From Luzula sylvatica (taxonomy: Eukaryota; Streptophyta; Magnoliopsida; Poales; Juncaceae), in assembly GCA_946800325.1 (NCBI GenBank), contig OX326961.1, forward strand, positions 3,140,655 to 3,204,654: a DNA stretch of 64,000 nucleotides, read 5' to 3'. Each line of letters opens with the position of its first letter. The first letter of the stretch is position 1. Shown here in pieces: positions 1 to 11,867 of the stretch. Both the position numbers and the translations under genes were made by a program. The notes beneath the pieces were generated by a model, which was not told the DNA's origin, did not search any database, and saw nothing but the letters and a program-made list of their open reading frames with translations.

Positions 1-552
1 ATATAGCAACTGGTTAAGACATGCACTTTCCATGAAATAAATGAAGCCTTTCACTTTGTAAAGATAGAAAGAAAAAAAAAATGAGGGAATGAGTTAGGTT
101 AACTTGAGCACATTTTCTCCTTCACAAAAGATCACATGAGTCACATTTTATGTCAAATATATTTACAGAAAAATGTTTAAATGAGTAACCATCACAAATT
201 GATATAATATATATATATGTGGAAATTTTCAAAAAAACCCCTAACTTTTTTGAATATTGCAAAAAAACCCTTATATTTTTGGAAACTCCAAAAAAAACCT
301 CAAACCAAACTTTTGCTTTCAAATACCCCCTATGGGGGTTAAATTTAACTTTGGATGGAGTTAAATATTTTTTGGACCAAAATACCCTTCTATTTTCATA
401 TTTGATTTCTTAAAAAAACTATTTTTCGTTGTATTTTATTAATTTTGAAAAATTTGATAAATATTTTTTAACATATATATATATATATATGAGGGAGGCT
501 AACCTATTTAATTAAGTATTAAATATTAACATGCATGGAAATAGGTTATAGG
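1..552. other. AT-rich intergenic DNA
   Basis: No gene is visible here. The stretch is AT-rich with short A-runs and a TA microsatellite near 470-490. It contains a dispersed repeat (219-480, listed separately). The last 8 bases (545-552, GTTATAGG) are the left target-site copy of the hAT-like element that follows. Confidence 0.6.
219..480. repeat. Dispersed AT-rich repeat, copy 1
   Basis: The same ordered landmarks occur here and at 46285-46510: A-runs with CCC, an ACTCCAAAAAAA block, a TTTTGGAC-AAAAT block, then a region falling into ATTTTATTAAT-like DNA. The copies are diverged and I could not define ends. It is a dispersed repeat of unknown class. Confidence 0.45.
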
Positions 553-841
553 TAGACGCAGCAACCGTGGTCGGGTCGGATTCGGATTATTTCGGTTCGT
601 GGGTCGTCGTCCGGTCACTCGGATCGAGGATCATTCGATTTCGAGTTGTTTCGATTTTCGGACTGTTCGGTTCCGGGTCGTTCGGTTCTGGATCATTTCT
701 GTTTACGAGTCGTTTCAATTTCGAGTCGTTCCGTTTTTCGAGTCGTTCGGGCTTCAGAAAAATTGGTATACGAACAATTCAAGTTTCTGAAAATTTACTT
801 ATATCACTTTGGTAATTGAATTTTGGTCATACAGTTGGTTT

Positions 842-3539
842 TTTTTTTGAAAGAATACCAAAGGTATTCGAATCTTTTATAAATAATGGTTAATTATTTA
901 CATGAAAAAAGAAAAATAAAAAGAAAAAGTAGGCAAAGAAAAAATAACATAAAAGCTAAAAACTACGGCAAAAACGAGCCGGAGTTATATTATTTTGGAG
1001 GATTCGCCTTTCTCCAGAGTTGTGCCGTGATGCACGCCCTTTGATGCACGCCTTTCTCCAGAGTTGTTGATTTCCTGCTGAAAGTCCTAGCGTTTCTTTC
1101 CTTCCATATTTCCCAATTTATGGCTACCCATATTAGGTCCCAGTCTAGCTTGAGTACTCCCCGCAACTTTGATCTATGAAACTCCCAAGTTTGGAAGAGA
1201 CTCGGTTGTGGCACGAATCGTATTGTCATATTCGTCGCATGGCGTATTAAGTTCCACACCGCTCGTGTGAATGTGCAATGTGCGAAGAGATGTATCGCCG
1301 ATTCTTGTTCTCGTGCACATAATTTGCAATTTCCATCATCATTGGGCCACCCCTTTTTTTGTAGCACATCGCATGTGTTTAGTCGTTCTTCAAAAGCGAG
1401 CCATAAGAAGATCTTAAGTTTAGGTGGTATTTTGAGGGCCCAAATCTCTACTTGCCATTTTGACAAAATGTCCGGGTTTATTAGAAAGTGGTATGTGCTA
1501 TGGACACTAAACATTCCATTGGGGGACCATTTCCATGTTAGGCCATCGGGTGTAGTATCAATCTACGATTGATAGATCGGTATTAACGATTGTAGAGATT
1601 TAAGAAAAAAGGATAGTGCGTTTGGCGGGTTGTTCGCGAGATCCTGGGTATTCAATATGCCGTATAGCTTATTTAGAGTCGTAGCCCACAACTCATTTTG
1701 TTTGTTGTCTAGGTTCCAAAGGTGTTTTATTAGCAAAGCGTCATTTTTTATTTTGAGGTTCGGTATGGCTAATCCTCCATTTTTTCTCGGAAGGCATACA
1801 TTATCCCAACGTATTAGACAATTACCCGGGTTGCATTTGTCATTTCCTTTCCACAAGAAGGCACGCATGATCTTGTTTATCTCGAGTACCACCCAACTTG
1901 GGATTTTCATGACTTGCATCCAAAATGTAGGAATGGATGCAAGTACCGATTGGATGAGAGTTAGTCTTCCTCCTAGAGAGAGGAGTTTGGTTTTCCACGA
2001 TGCTACCTTGTCTTGGAGCTTTTTAATTAGCGGTAGGAATATTATTTTTTTCAGCTTTTTAAGGGATAGGGGGGTTCCGAGGTATTGTATTGGTATTTCG
2101 TTTTTTTGGCATCTTAGTATGCGTCGTAATACCTCATCCAATTCGTTCTTAATGTTGAGTGTGGAGAAGCTCGACTTTTCCCAATTAACGGCTAGTCCCG
2201 TTAATTTTGTAAAAATATATATGGCCTCGGTTACTATTTTTAAGTTATTAGGACACGCTTCTACGAAAAGTATTGTGTCATCCGCATATTGGAGTACCTC
2301 CGTTTGTAGGTGTGATGAAGTTGTTAGGAGTGGTCTTATTTTCTTAATGATTTCTTGTAGTGTATCTACCTCTAGGTTGAAAAGTAGGGGAGATAAGGGA
2401 TCACCTTGTCTAAGCCCTCTTTGATGAAAGAAATAAGGAGATAACTCACCATTAATTCGGATGGCGGATGATGAGGAGATCAATAGGTTGTTTACCCATG
2501 ATATCCATTTCGGTGGGAAACCTCTTACTCGTAGGAGCTCTCGCAAGAATGGCCACGACACATTGTCGAAAGCCTTTTTAATATCTATTTTGAGCATTAT
2601 CGCGGGGATTCTATTTACTTTGTAGGCGTGTACGTATTCTCTTGCTACAAGAAAAGAGTCCATCGTCGATCTTCCTTTAATGAAAGCCGATTGATTGATG
2701 TGTAGTAATTTGGGCATAATCGGTTGTAGTCTATTTGCCATGATCTTGGTTATTAACTTAATTGGTACATTGATTACGCTTATTGGTCGAAATTCCCCAA
2801 TAGTTTCGGCTCCCATTATCTTTGGAATTAGTGTAATGTTTGCTTGATTTATCCTCCATAGGTCAAGTTTGTTGATTTGGAAATCTTTTATTAGTAGTAG
2901 GAATTCTTCCTTAATTTCGGGCCATAGCGTTTGGACAAATTCACCCGGTAGCCCATCCGGTCCCGAGGACTTTCTTTTTTTAAATTTTGTTAGCGTATTC
3001 TTAACTTATATTTCCGTGAAGTCCTCGATTTGAGATTGGAGTTCATTTGCGAGTGTTGATTGGCCGAATAGGGTGTTCAGCTCGGCCTCCAATCTCGGCG
3101 AGGTTGCACCGAAAGAGTTTTTGAAGTGTTCATAGAACGTGTTCAAAATGAGTATCGGTTCTTTTATTTGTATTCCTTGCTCCGTTATGGAGGCGATGAA
3201 ATTCCTATTTCTTCTCGATGTTGCCATCGCATGAAAATACGCGTTGTTGTGATCTCCAAACTTTATCCATTTTGTCGAGCACCTTTGTTGCCACTTTATT
3301 TCCGATTGGATCGCCATATCTTGGGCTTTTGTTTTAAGATCAATTCTTAATTTTATTTCGGAATTGGATAGGTTCCTGCCCTCCTCAATTTGGTCCAACA
3401 TTTGGATACCTATTTTGCATGTTTTCAAATTTTCATCGTAATTTGCGATATTTGTTTTAGCCCATTCGGTTATTGCCTTGGATGCTTTTGTTAGACTAAC
3501 TATGAATCTCTTAGCCGAGTTGCTGTTTTTTGGTAGTTT
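842..3539 (-). mobile_element. 5'-truncated LINE (L1-type) insertion
   Basis: A 16-bp direct repeat (GTCATACAGTTGGTTT) at 826-841 and 3540-3555 brackets the insertion. A T-run beside the left copy is the poly(A) tail of a minus-strand LINE. Coding sequence on minus runs to the right edge without an endonuclease domain, so the copy is truncated at its 5' end between endonuclease and reverse transcriptase. It sits inside the hAT-like element, so it is the younger of the two. Confidence 0.9.
990..3539 (-). pseudogene. LINE ORF2 remnant: reverse transcriptase and zf-RVT
   Basis: One minus-strand frame is readable from the truncation at 3539 to a stop at 990. It is interrupted by two in-frame stops, TAA at 3006-3008 and TAG at 1563-1565, with no frameshift between the three pieces. 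In order it shows the linker before the RT (3428-3009), the RT entry motif KSSGPDG and ITLIPK (about 2990-2825), the RT core with FRPISVIN, DIKKAFDNVSW, GLRQGDPLSPLLF and QYADD (2816-1566), and a C-terminal zf-RVT zinc-binding region with CKLC and H...C spacing (1514-993). The endonuclease is missing and no RNase H domain follows. A local duplication of GCCTTTCTCCAGAGTTGT lies near the end (about 1005-1063). The copy cannot make a working protein. Confidence 0.88.
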
Positions 3540-4578
3540 GTCATACAGTTGGTTTGTACTTTGTATTAAATCTAAAAAACAATCGTATTTTGGTCAATAC
3601 TAATATGTCAATACTAATATATGCAGTAATATAGTATGGAAATGTATCAGTAGTAGGACATCAATGGTTAGTTATTAAGTAGTGCCTAGTATTTGTAATC
3701 AATTTTGTAATGACTATTTAAGGTCATTTTATGATATTCATCACATCAAGTTTAGTTCAATATAATTTTTTCATTTTTAATGTGATTATACAATTATGTT
3801 ATTAAACACATTGTAGTAATATTATATAGTATTTTTATTTTTAGTAATATATCTTTCGGATCATATTAGTTTTCTAAAATTGAGTTTCCGGATCATTCGG
3901 GGTTCTAGTCAAGTCGATCTCCGACCAATTTGATTTCAAGTCAATTCGGATTTCGGATCGTTTGGTTTCAGTTCGATTTCAGTTTCGATTCGATTTTGGA
4001 TTCGGGTCATTAGGTTTCGGTTCGATTTCAGATTCAGATCATTCGATTTCGGTTTCGATTTGATTTCGAATTCGGATCATTCGGTTTCGATTCAATTTCA
4101 GATTCAGGTCATTCGATTTCGGCTTAGGGTCATTGACTTTTCAACATTTCCGGTTCGGATCGTATTCGGGTTTGAACGGGTCTAGTCATATTTTGTTAGC
4201 TCTTGTTATAGGTTATGTTGCGTGGATACTTAAAAAAATCGACCGTATATGTATTGTCGTATTCGTATCGTATTCTAAATTTATACAAAACGTTGTATAA
4301 CCGTATCTAATATGTATCGGATACGCTACTCGCAGTCGTATTGGCGTAACACATGTTTAGGTGATAATAGAGGATATGTATTTCCCTATTTCTATGACAA
4401 ACTAGAGGACCCTTTTAACCACATGAAATGCACCAATAGCATTAACCCTCGGTAGGGTTGAAATAAATGCACCCAAATGGAACCCTAGCCCCACTCAACC
4501 GCCCCAATCCCAACCAAACGAGCCCAATATTCACTCGCTATTTTAACTCAGACCCATCAACCCGTTTAGTTCATACCC

Positions 4579-4585
4579 TATAAAA
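4579..4585 (+). promoter_or_regulatory. TATA box of the GDSL gene
   Basis: TATAAAA lies 75 bp upstream of the chosen ATG at 4654, a normal plant TATA-to-start distance with a short leader. Confidence 0.6.
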
Positions 4586-4653
4586 TCTCTCCATGTGTGG
4601 CCTTAAATTCCATCACCAACACTTTAATCTCACCCATTTCATTTTTACCAAAA

Positions 4654-6886
4654 ATGGTTTCTTCTTCGAGTGTGTTCAAGTGTTGGCTTCTCTTGCTAGC
4701 TTTGAGCTCAACATTGTTGGGTTCAGTCAGGTCTGATCCACAAGTGCCGTGCTACTTCATTTTTGGCGACTCGCTCGTCGATAATGGCAATAATAATAAC
4801 ATGGCTTCTTTGGCGAGGGCGAATTATCCGCCTTACGGAATCGATTTCCCCGGTGGTCCTTCGGGAAGATTCACCAATGGCCAGACCACTGTAGATGTCA
4901 TTGGTAAGTACAAATGAAGCCTAATAATATATTTGTTAGTTAGTTTAGTTTAGTTTGTTGAATTTGATATGTATAAAGCCCAGTTAGTTGTTACTCGTTA
5001 ATACTTAGCTACTACTAGGTCATTTTCATTACCAACATTTTAGTTAGTCGATTTGTTGTTGAATTTGAAAACATACCCTTGTTAGTCACTTTCATTAACT
5101 TTTTGGGCCTTAATTTAGCAACCAACCTTATAAAAATGTATTAATTAGTTGAAAATTGATGTTTTGTGATAAAGATGGAGTGTACTAGGGTTGACAAATG
5201 CCCACTAATTAAACACATGGGGTTTTCAAATTTCAACTATTGCCTCATTGTACCCAAAAAAACGACATTACTATAATTTGAAAAGTATACATGTATAAAC
5301 TACATACTTGGTTCCTTTTTTATATAAAAATATTATGTTTATTGTATTGTGTGAATAGCTAAGCATCTAGGATTTGCTGACTACATACCACCATATGCAA
5401 ATGCAAATGGTGATAAACTTCTCACTGGAGTCAACTTCGCCTCGGCCGCAGCCGGAATAAGAGAAGAAACGGGTCAACAACTCGTATGTCTTCATGTCAT
5501 AATGCTAAGTAAAAGAAGGATACATTTATATACTAAATATCCTACATTTCTCTCGCTTTTAGGGACCGAGGATTCCATTCGGAGGTCAAATACAAAACTA
5601 CCAAACGGCGGTTCAACAAATGGTTAGCATTTTGGGAGACGAGGATTCGGCTGCGGATTATCTTAGCAAATGTATTTTCTCCGTCGGAATGGGATCTAAC
5701 GATTATCTCAATAACTATTTCATGCCCGCTTTTTACAATACCGGCCAGCGTTACACTCCCGAACAATATGCCGATGATCTCATTCAACGGTACTCGAATT
5801 TCGCGAGGGTAAGTTACTTTTGTTGCTCACTATAATATGTTGGTATTGAATTTAATGTGTGAATATAACATTTTGTAGACACTTTACGACTATGGAGCGA
5901 GAAAGGTGGCGATGATAGGAATTGGACAAGTTGGATGCAGTCCAAACGAACTGGCTCAGAGGAGCCAAGATGGAGTTACATGTGTTGAGAACATAAATTC
6001 TGCGATTCAAATATTTAACAACAAGTTAATACAAGTCGTAGATCAATTCAATAATTTGCCAGACGCCCATGCTACTTACATAAATGCATACAATATTTTT
6101 CAAGATATCTTGAGGGCCCCTCAAGCTGTGGGTAGGTTATCTTCCTCTTTATTTTCCTTTACTTCACTGTCTGGGTTTTAATTTTCGGTTCAAATTCGAC
6201 AAAGTACCATAACAGTAATAAATTCAATCCATGAGCCAAATAAACTAAGCATGCAAATCCTTGCATTAATTATGCAGGGCCTTAATCATTATATGCAAGT
6301 TTTTTTAGTAAAATGTTACAAATCCATCATCCATGGAAATCGCCTAGCAATAAAAAGGTTTTGCAAAAATAACATTCTCATACTGAAATTTGTCAAAACA
6401 GTGTTTGGGGTTTCAAAAACTTTACTTTCCTTTAAGGACATGTTGCTTATGATGTACCCTAGTACTCCCTCTCCCTAGAATCTTTATTACGTGAATATCG
6501 GTAACACTTTAAAAATTAACACATCTTAATGACTTCGAAGGATATTTTGAATTATCAAAGATACTTCATTATTTGAAAAATTAATCAAAAATTACCTTTT
6601 TAATCGATTATTCTGCAGAAGTTCCGAAATAATTTAATTTTCTGTCTGTGTGTTGAAATTAGGGTTAACCGTAATAAATAGAGGGTGTTGTGGAGTTGGA
6701 AGAAACAATGGACAATACACATGTCTCCCTTATCAAGTCCCTTGCCAAAACCGAGCTCAATATCTCTTTTGGGACGCTTTTCATCCTTCTGAAGCCGCCA
6801 ATATTATCATTGGTAGAAGATCTTATCAAGCTCAGTCCCCTCAAGATTCATATCCCATGGATATTCAAACTCTTGCTCGAGTTTAA
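4654..6886 (+). CDS. GDSL esterase/lipase, secreted
   Basis: A five-exon model, 4654-4903, 5359-5483, 5563-5808, 5879-6131 and 6663-6886, gives 365 aa, the usual family length, with GT-AG introns. An N-terminal signal peptide (about residues 1-27) precedes the GDSL block FIFGDSLVDNGNN with nucleophile Ser40. The GSNDY block (Asn171) forms the oxyanion hole, then come GIGQVGCSP and the C-terminal DAFHP with catalytic Asp329 and His332. The SGNH-hydrolase set is therefore complete. Plant members hydrolyse acyl esters such as lipids or cutin precursors in the apoplast; the substrate here is unknown. The ATG at 4654 is preferred because the longer upstream reading opens on GTG (4597), not ATG. 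From memory it resembles Arabidopsis At5g45670/At1g29670-type enzymes. Confidence 0.93.
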
Positions 6887-7279
6887 ATATATGGGCTTCT
6901 TTATTTAGACACCAACTTATAATTCTTTTCAATAGGTATATGATTATGATTATGATATGAGATATTTGTCTATGTTTCTCAATTGTTGAATATATTGTAT
7001 TGTACTATGTATTTTTGTTTCATGATTTATGATCAAGATTTTAAGTATTGAGTAAGCATTTTTGTTTTTTTATTCATCATATATTTTGTGATTTTCTGTG
7101 AGATATTAGCGAATTACTTGAAGTTAATAGTAGAACTAAAGTTGTGGCAAAAATCAAACTAAAAATATCATAAATGGATTCTCGAATGAATTTATCGAAA
7201 AGCTTAATTAGCTCTATAATACATGCAAGGGATTAGTTTGATTCGTTTTCTTCCACAATTGATTTTACAAACTTGTAAA
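6887..7279. other. Convergent intergenic spacer, GDSL to HVA22
   Basis: This is the shared 3' region of the GDSL gene (+) and the HVA22-like gene (-). It is AT-rich with no open frame of note and no clear repeat. It should hold both polyadenylation regions. Confidence 0.6.
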
Positions 7280-8206
7280 TTAGCTTGCATTTTTCGCTTC
7301 CCTTTCTGCCTGCATCACATAAGAATGTAGTTAAAATTTTCAATCTTTGAATAACGCCTGCAATTTTACTTTTCAAGATGTATATTAGCGAAAGAAGTAA
7401 AAAAAATGTCAAATTATTACCGCTTGAACGACTCTTTCGAAAGCTTCGGATCCGTAAGTCTCGATATACCGCTCCACAGCCTTTCTAGCATCGAGACTCA
7501 TCATTTGCATTACACGTCTCTGCCTTTCCGTGTAATTCAAATTCACATAATTGCCAATTTTAACATATTTTCTAACATGATTTTCGTATATATATGCCGC
7601 TCCGTTAAAAATCGGTAGAACCAACCAGCAACAAAAGAGAAGCTTCATGTACGGCCATAGAGGAAACCTGTCGCGGAAAGAAGAGAACATTCAAGTGTTT
7701 GTTTAATTGATTAAATGATCTTTTGCAATTTTTAACAAAAATATTCTGCGAACCTAATTAAGTTCTTATAAAAAAATTATAACACAAATCATATTAACTT
7801 ACCATTGAATAACATTCCAGAATGTAAGTTCGAAAAGAGTGAGGAACGAATAAATGACCCAATACGTGAGCCATTGTTGGTCATCGAGGGACGAAGGGCT
7901 CTCTATTGCTCGCATCGATGCGTATCTTCAAGAGAGAGAGAAATTACCAAGATCAGTAATTTGCGTCCAATATCATAATTAAAATATATTTCTTTATTTT
8001 CAAAAAATGTTGCTTACAGAGGATAGACGAGCATCATACCAGGTCTAATCACCAGCATGCAATTAATTCATTTTCATGAAAAAAATTGAAATGTTAGCTT
8101 AAACTAAAAACGCCAATAAAGAATTTATAAAAGCATGAAAATTAATTTAGCGTACTTACCCAACAAGAGCATGAAGATTTTTCACCAATGTTACTAGAAA
8201 ACCCAT
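7280..8206 (-). CDS. HVA22: HVA22-like protein (TB2/DP1 family), HVA22f type
   Basis: Five exons on minus, 8206-8160, 8044-8018, 7925-7803, 7667-7421 and 7309-7280, join in frame to 157 aa. The N-terminus [18 protein letters not shown] and the motifs [39 protein letters not shown] and [13 protein letters not shown] are the TB2/DP1/HVA22 domain with its paired hydrophobic hairpins. The C-terminus [11 protein letters not shown] comes from a tiny last exon; without it the gene would appear to end in an intron (stop near 7409). The family are ER and Golgi membrane proteins related to yeast Yop1 and REEPs, many induced by ABA and stress. The start most resembles Arabidopsis HVA22f. Exon 4's first base may be off by one. 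Confidence 0.93.
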
Positions 8207-8857
8207 CTTGTGTAGAAATATGATAATTTAAGTTTCTTCAAATTTTGGCTGAAAAATATAATGAGATTTGCAGCAAAAAAACAGAGAAATGTTGTATTTA
8301 TCTAATTTCAAGTTTGAATTTCAGTATTAAAGGAGGCAAAAAAGGGGAAGTGGAACAATGAAGGAAAGAATTGTTTGTAGAAGTATTACTAAAGCCTGCT
8401 TTTCTTTACCTTTGGACCAAGAAAAGAGGGAATAAAATCAAGGTTGTAGAAAAAGGAGAAATTATTTTTGAGAGGAGTTTCGAAATGATTCATGTCCTAC
8501 AAACGGCTTTTATGAGTTTTAATGCCTTTGAAACTGTTAACATGGGATTTTATTTTCTTCACTATTTATATTTATGCATTGAATTCGATTGGACTCGAGA
8601 TTAATTACTAGATTGTAACAATTCTTTTCCAAGAATTAGAATCTCACTAGATATTTGACATTTTTCATAAATTTGAATTCTAATAAACATTCTAATTCTA
8701 ATTCTTAGTATTTGGTGTGAAATTAATTCATCACAATTTATTTTTAAAAAAAACTAATACGCGTTTGCATTCGCTCGTACCTGAATAAAACTACATTATA
8801 TCAATAAAGTACATATAATTCACTCACATACACATAAAAGGAAAGTTCACATTGAAA
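8207..8857. other. HVA22 upstream region and OBAP 3' region
   Basis: This 650-bp AT-rich spacer holds the promoter of the HVA22-like gene (-) and the terminator of the OBAP gene (-). I found no ACGTG-type ABRE in it, which is worth noting for an HVA22 relative. Short plus-strand open frames such as 8371-8604 show no family features. Confidence 0.5.
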
Positions 8858-9665
8858 TCACTTCGTCTCAACGGGAACGACATCAATTGCGAATCCTTTC
8901 CCGTGTTGCTTCCAATAATCCGCATTTGGATTAATCCATTCCGGTTCCTTCATCTCCATGCATCTTTCTTTCGCAGACCCAAGGGACCCCCCATATTTCA
9001 TCTCCCGCCTTTCGATCAATCCAGGATCTACACGTGTCATGTCAGATGCTTGAGGTGACATCATCAGGGCCGGTGCACCGAGCGGGACACGGTCACCACG
9101 ATCCACTTGCCACGTGCACCAAAATTTCCCATATGTTTTGATCAGTGACTCGTGCTCTGGATCTTGTAACGGTTCAGGCACACGAGGTTCGGTTAACAAG
9201 CCGGTTTTAATTTCGTACGCATGAGAATGCCATAATTTCTGTTCCTCTGGGGTTAGGGTTTCGAATATTTTATCCGATACGATGTACTCAATCCCTGATT
9301 AATAAAATTTTGAACCGTTTAACTTTAATCGTAATATAAATTCGAAATTTGAAAAGCAAAACAATATCATACGCACCGATAAGGCGGGCTGATGGCTTAT
9401 CAGAATCGTAAACAGCACATTGGAGGAAATCCTGATTTACCCGTTTTGCGAAAAGATGGGCCTCGATCTGACGGCTCAGATCGTGCGCGTACATAGCGTA
9501 CGTGCACATGTGCAGATTCATCTGATGCACCGGTTTCGCCGACTGCAATAACCGCGATCCGGTACCGAGTAGTTTCGAGCCCATGGTCAATGGCTGACCT
9601 GGCAGTGTGGAGCCCACTGGTCTGAGCATTGGAGTGGGCCCTGGATTCTCATCACTCGACGCCAT
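8858..9665 (-). CDS. OBAP: Oil body-associated protein (OBAP, DUF1264)
   Basis: Two exons on minus, 9665-9377 and 9294-8858, give 241 aa, the normal OBAP length. Family features visible are MNLHMCTYAMYAHD followed by IEAHLFAKRVNQDF near residues 55-80, then the stretch around LWHSHAYEIKTG, YGKFWCTWQVDRGD, PLGAPALMMSPQ and a C-terminal DYWKQHGKGFAID. OBAP proteins associate with seed oil bodies and their loss alters oil-body size and germination in maize and Arabidopsis. There is no signal peptide or clear membrane segment. The gene starts only 300 bp from the end of the fucosidase gene on the same strand, and its upstream DNA holds an ABRE-type G-box and an RY motif. From memory the closest Arabidopsis group is OBAP2. 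Confidence 0.92.
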
Positions 9666-9806
9666 TCTTTTCTTTCTTTTCTTTGTGTCGATGCTTGTTT
9701 TGCTTGTTTCTTCTTTTTCTTTGTATATATTTTTTTTTGTGATTTTTGATTGTTCGTTTGGAATTTGTATTTACGAGATAAGAAAAAATTGCACATGTGC
9801 AGTTTT

Positions 9807-9825
9807 ACACGTGGTAGCATGCATG
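9807..9825 (-). promoter_or_regulatory. ABRE-type G-box and RY motif upstream of OBAP
   Basis: ACACGTGG (9807-9814) and the RY palindrome CATGCATG (9818-9825) lie three bases apart, 140-160 bp upstream of the OBAP ATG. Known biology: ABREs bind bZIP factors such as ABI5, and RY motifs bind the B3 factors ABI3, FUS3 and LEC2 in maturing seeds. A TATATA run at 9724-9729 is a candidate TATA region. Confidence 0.6.
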
Positions 9826-9965
9826 TTGGAAATGTGTTGCTGCCTGAACAGTAGAGTTCCATATAAGAAATTATTTAATAATTGATTTAAGGACTCAAGG
9901 AGTATCAAAGAATGTAAAAAGTCTCATTTTTCAGCTATAAAAGAAAATTTTGGGCCTTTGGACCC

Positions 9966-11613
9966 TTAATTTTTGTTAAACGGATCAAAATATGGATCGT
10001 AATGCAAACCCACAGCTGAAATGAGTGGTGGGCCTCTCGATTCTTTAATCAAAACCCTAATTTCCTTGCCAAAAAATGGGAAGCTTAATCTGTGAAGCCT
10101 TTTGTGTCCAATTGTAGTACCCTCTATTACCAACACACCATCAATAATCACTTCGTATCGTTTTATCCTTTGTCCCATTTGAATTGCCTCTCGAATCCTT
10201 ATCACATTAATGGGTTTGATCAAGCTAAACCCATTAAGTTGGATCCAATAGCCTTGATCTCCATCTTTTTGTTCTGGACACCAATATGTTTGATCATCTC
10301 CATCTACTACATTACGTGCGGCGAAACTCCCGTTTGTACTGCCTCTCTGGCTACTAGATTTGATTTCGCTTCCTTTGGCCAAGTCGATCGAATAAATCGT
10401 CTGAATTGCAGAATTGAATTCTTTCAGTCGAGAGACGTCTTGCTCGGATATAAGACCGGTGGAATTTGGTGGCACGTTTAATAAAAGAACGCAATTTCGT
10501 CCAACTGAATTGTAGTAAATCTCAATTAGGTTTTTTAGCGATCTGGGTGCCTCGTTCTTGTGCCAAAACCAACCGGGCCGGATTGAGACGTCGCACTCTG
10601 GTGGAATCCAGTCCGGCCCATCCGGATCGCCTTCGTTCAGGTACCTAAACTCAATAATTATCAAATTTATTTTATTCTTTTCAAAGTAAATTCTTTCAAA
10701 CTAACTCATCTAGTATTTACAACAATGAATTATTTTGAATGATCAAATGAATAGTCGAGATTATTTTTTCTTACCCAAGGGTGTAATGGCCGGAATGCAC
10801 TCGAGTAAAGTTTATGGTGGACCAACAAGTCGATCCGGCTGAACCGGCCTCATCTCCAACCCATCGAATGTCTGGACCAGAATCTGAGAAAATGTTTATC
10901 GATGGTTGTAATTGTTTCACCGTCTCGAACCATTCTTTAAAATGGTACGTCATGTCGGCCGCATTCTTGCCCTTCGCTCCATCAAACCATATTTCCTCTA
11001 TGCTTCCATATCTAAACCAAAAAGAAATTATCTTTCAATTTTTTCATCAAAATTATTGAATATTTTTATCGAAAGCGACTGACCTAGATAGCAACTCTTT
11101 CAATTGGCCAAGGTAGTACTCGTTGTATGCCACCTCATGGCCATACACGCTCTCATGCCGGTCCCATGGTGACAAATAAATACCTACATCGACGTCACGT
11201 TTTCTTGCTGAATCTACAAGTTCCTTCACCACATCACCTCTCCCTTCTCGCCACAAACTTCCTTTAACCGAATGATCCGTGTGTTTCGATGGCCATAAAC
11301 AAAACCCATCATGGTGTTTCGCAGTTAATATGACAAGCGAAACGTTCGTATCGATTGCGGTTTGGATCCATTGGTCCGTGTCTAGACCAACCGGGTTGAA
11401 GATTGATGGGTCCTCTTGCCCGGTTCCCCATTCCGAGTCGTTGAATGTGTTCACGCCGAAATGGAAGAACATTATGATTTCACGACGTTGCCATTTCAGT
11501 TGTGAGTAGGAAGGGATTGGAAGAACCGGAAGAGGCGGAGTTGTGAACTCCGATTTGGATATCTGGATTTGGAAGAGAAGAAATATGAAGCAAATTTTGA
11601 GTATGTTTTTCAT
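9966..11613 (-). CDS. FUC1: Alpha-L-fucosidase, GH29, with C-terminal F5/8-type domain
   Basis: Three exons on minus, 11613-11084, 11011-10775 and 10644-9966, give 481 aa. A signal peptide (about 1-21) is followed by the GH29 barrel: FFHFGVNTFNDSEWG, LTAKHHDGFCLWPS, a GIYLSPWDRH strand end and EIWFDGAKG, whose Asp187 is the expected catalytic nucleophile. After the barrel, WSTINF and PGWFWHKNE complete the domain, and the last ~120 residues (ARNVVDGDDQTYW, GYWIQLNGF) form a discoidin/F5-8-type C module. Plant enzymes of this type act in the apoplast or vacuole and remove L-fucose from N-glycans or xyloglucan. Linkage specificity cannot be read from sequence. A TATATA run at 11673-11678, about 60 bp upstream on minus, is a plausible TATA box. 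Confidence 0.93.
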
Positions 11614-11867
11614 GGTTAAATTATGTTTTTGGTTGTGTTTTGGTTATTTGAACTGGAAAAAGTTATGAAGCTATATATCTCTTAGTTGACTTTGGTGATG
11701 CTTTCAAGTAAAAGCACGTAATGGTTTCGTGCAACTTGGCATGATCGACCCGTTATACTATTAAATCCAGGCCGTCCACTATATGGATGGCATGTTCGAG
11801 TATCTGAATTGTTGGGAGTAAATCATATGCAAGTCAAAGAAAACCATCCATTTTAGTAAATCAATTA

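Larger units (their letters stand above)
553..4204. mobile_element. hAT-like non-autonomous element, split by a LINE
   Basis: The same 8-bp word GTTATAGG lies at 545-552 and 4205-4212, the target-site duplication length expected for hAT elements. The left end starts TAGACGCAGCAAC and the right end, reverse-complemented, starts AAGAGCTAACAAA, an imperfect terminal match. Interior sequence on both sides of the LINE (553-841 and about 3840-4190) is built from degenerate TTCGG/GATTTCGG words, typical of hAT subterminal DNA. Without the LINE and its duplicated target the element would be about 0.94 kb, too short for a transposase. The ends are diverged, so class assignment is moderate. Confidence 0.5.

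Noticed and set aside
1..60. tRNA-like AACTGGTTAAGACATG at the window edge
   Set aside because: Only an A-box-like word; no B-box or cloverleaf follows.
567..815. Arg/Ser/Phe-rich open frames
   Set aside because: Composition artefact of TTCGG-rich hAT subterminal DNA.
1630..2424. 264-aa plus-strand open frame
   Set aside because: It is the antisense shadow of the LINE reverse transcriptase and has no family features.
4597..4653. Longer N-terminus for the GDSL enzyme
   Set aside because: It opens on GTG, not ATG, and lies in the expected leader just after the TATA box; the ATG at 4654 gives a clean signal peptide.
7409..7420. Stop codon directly after HVA22 exon 4
   Set aside because: It is intronic: a GT donor after GCG and a 30-bp last exon at 7309-7280 give the conserved AEREAK ending.
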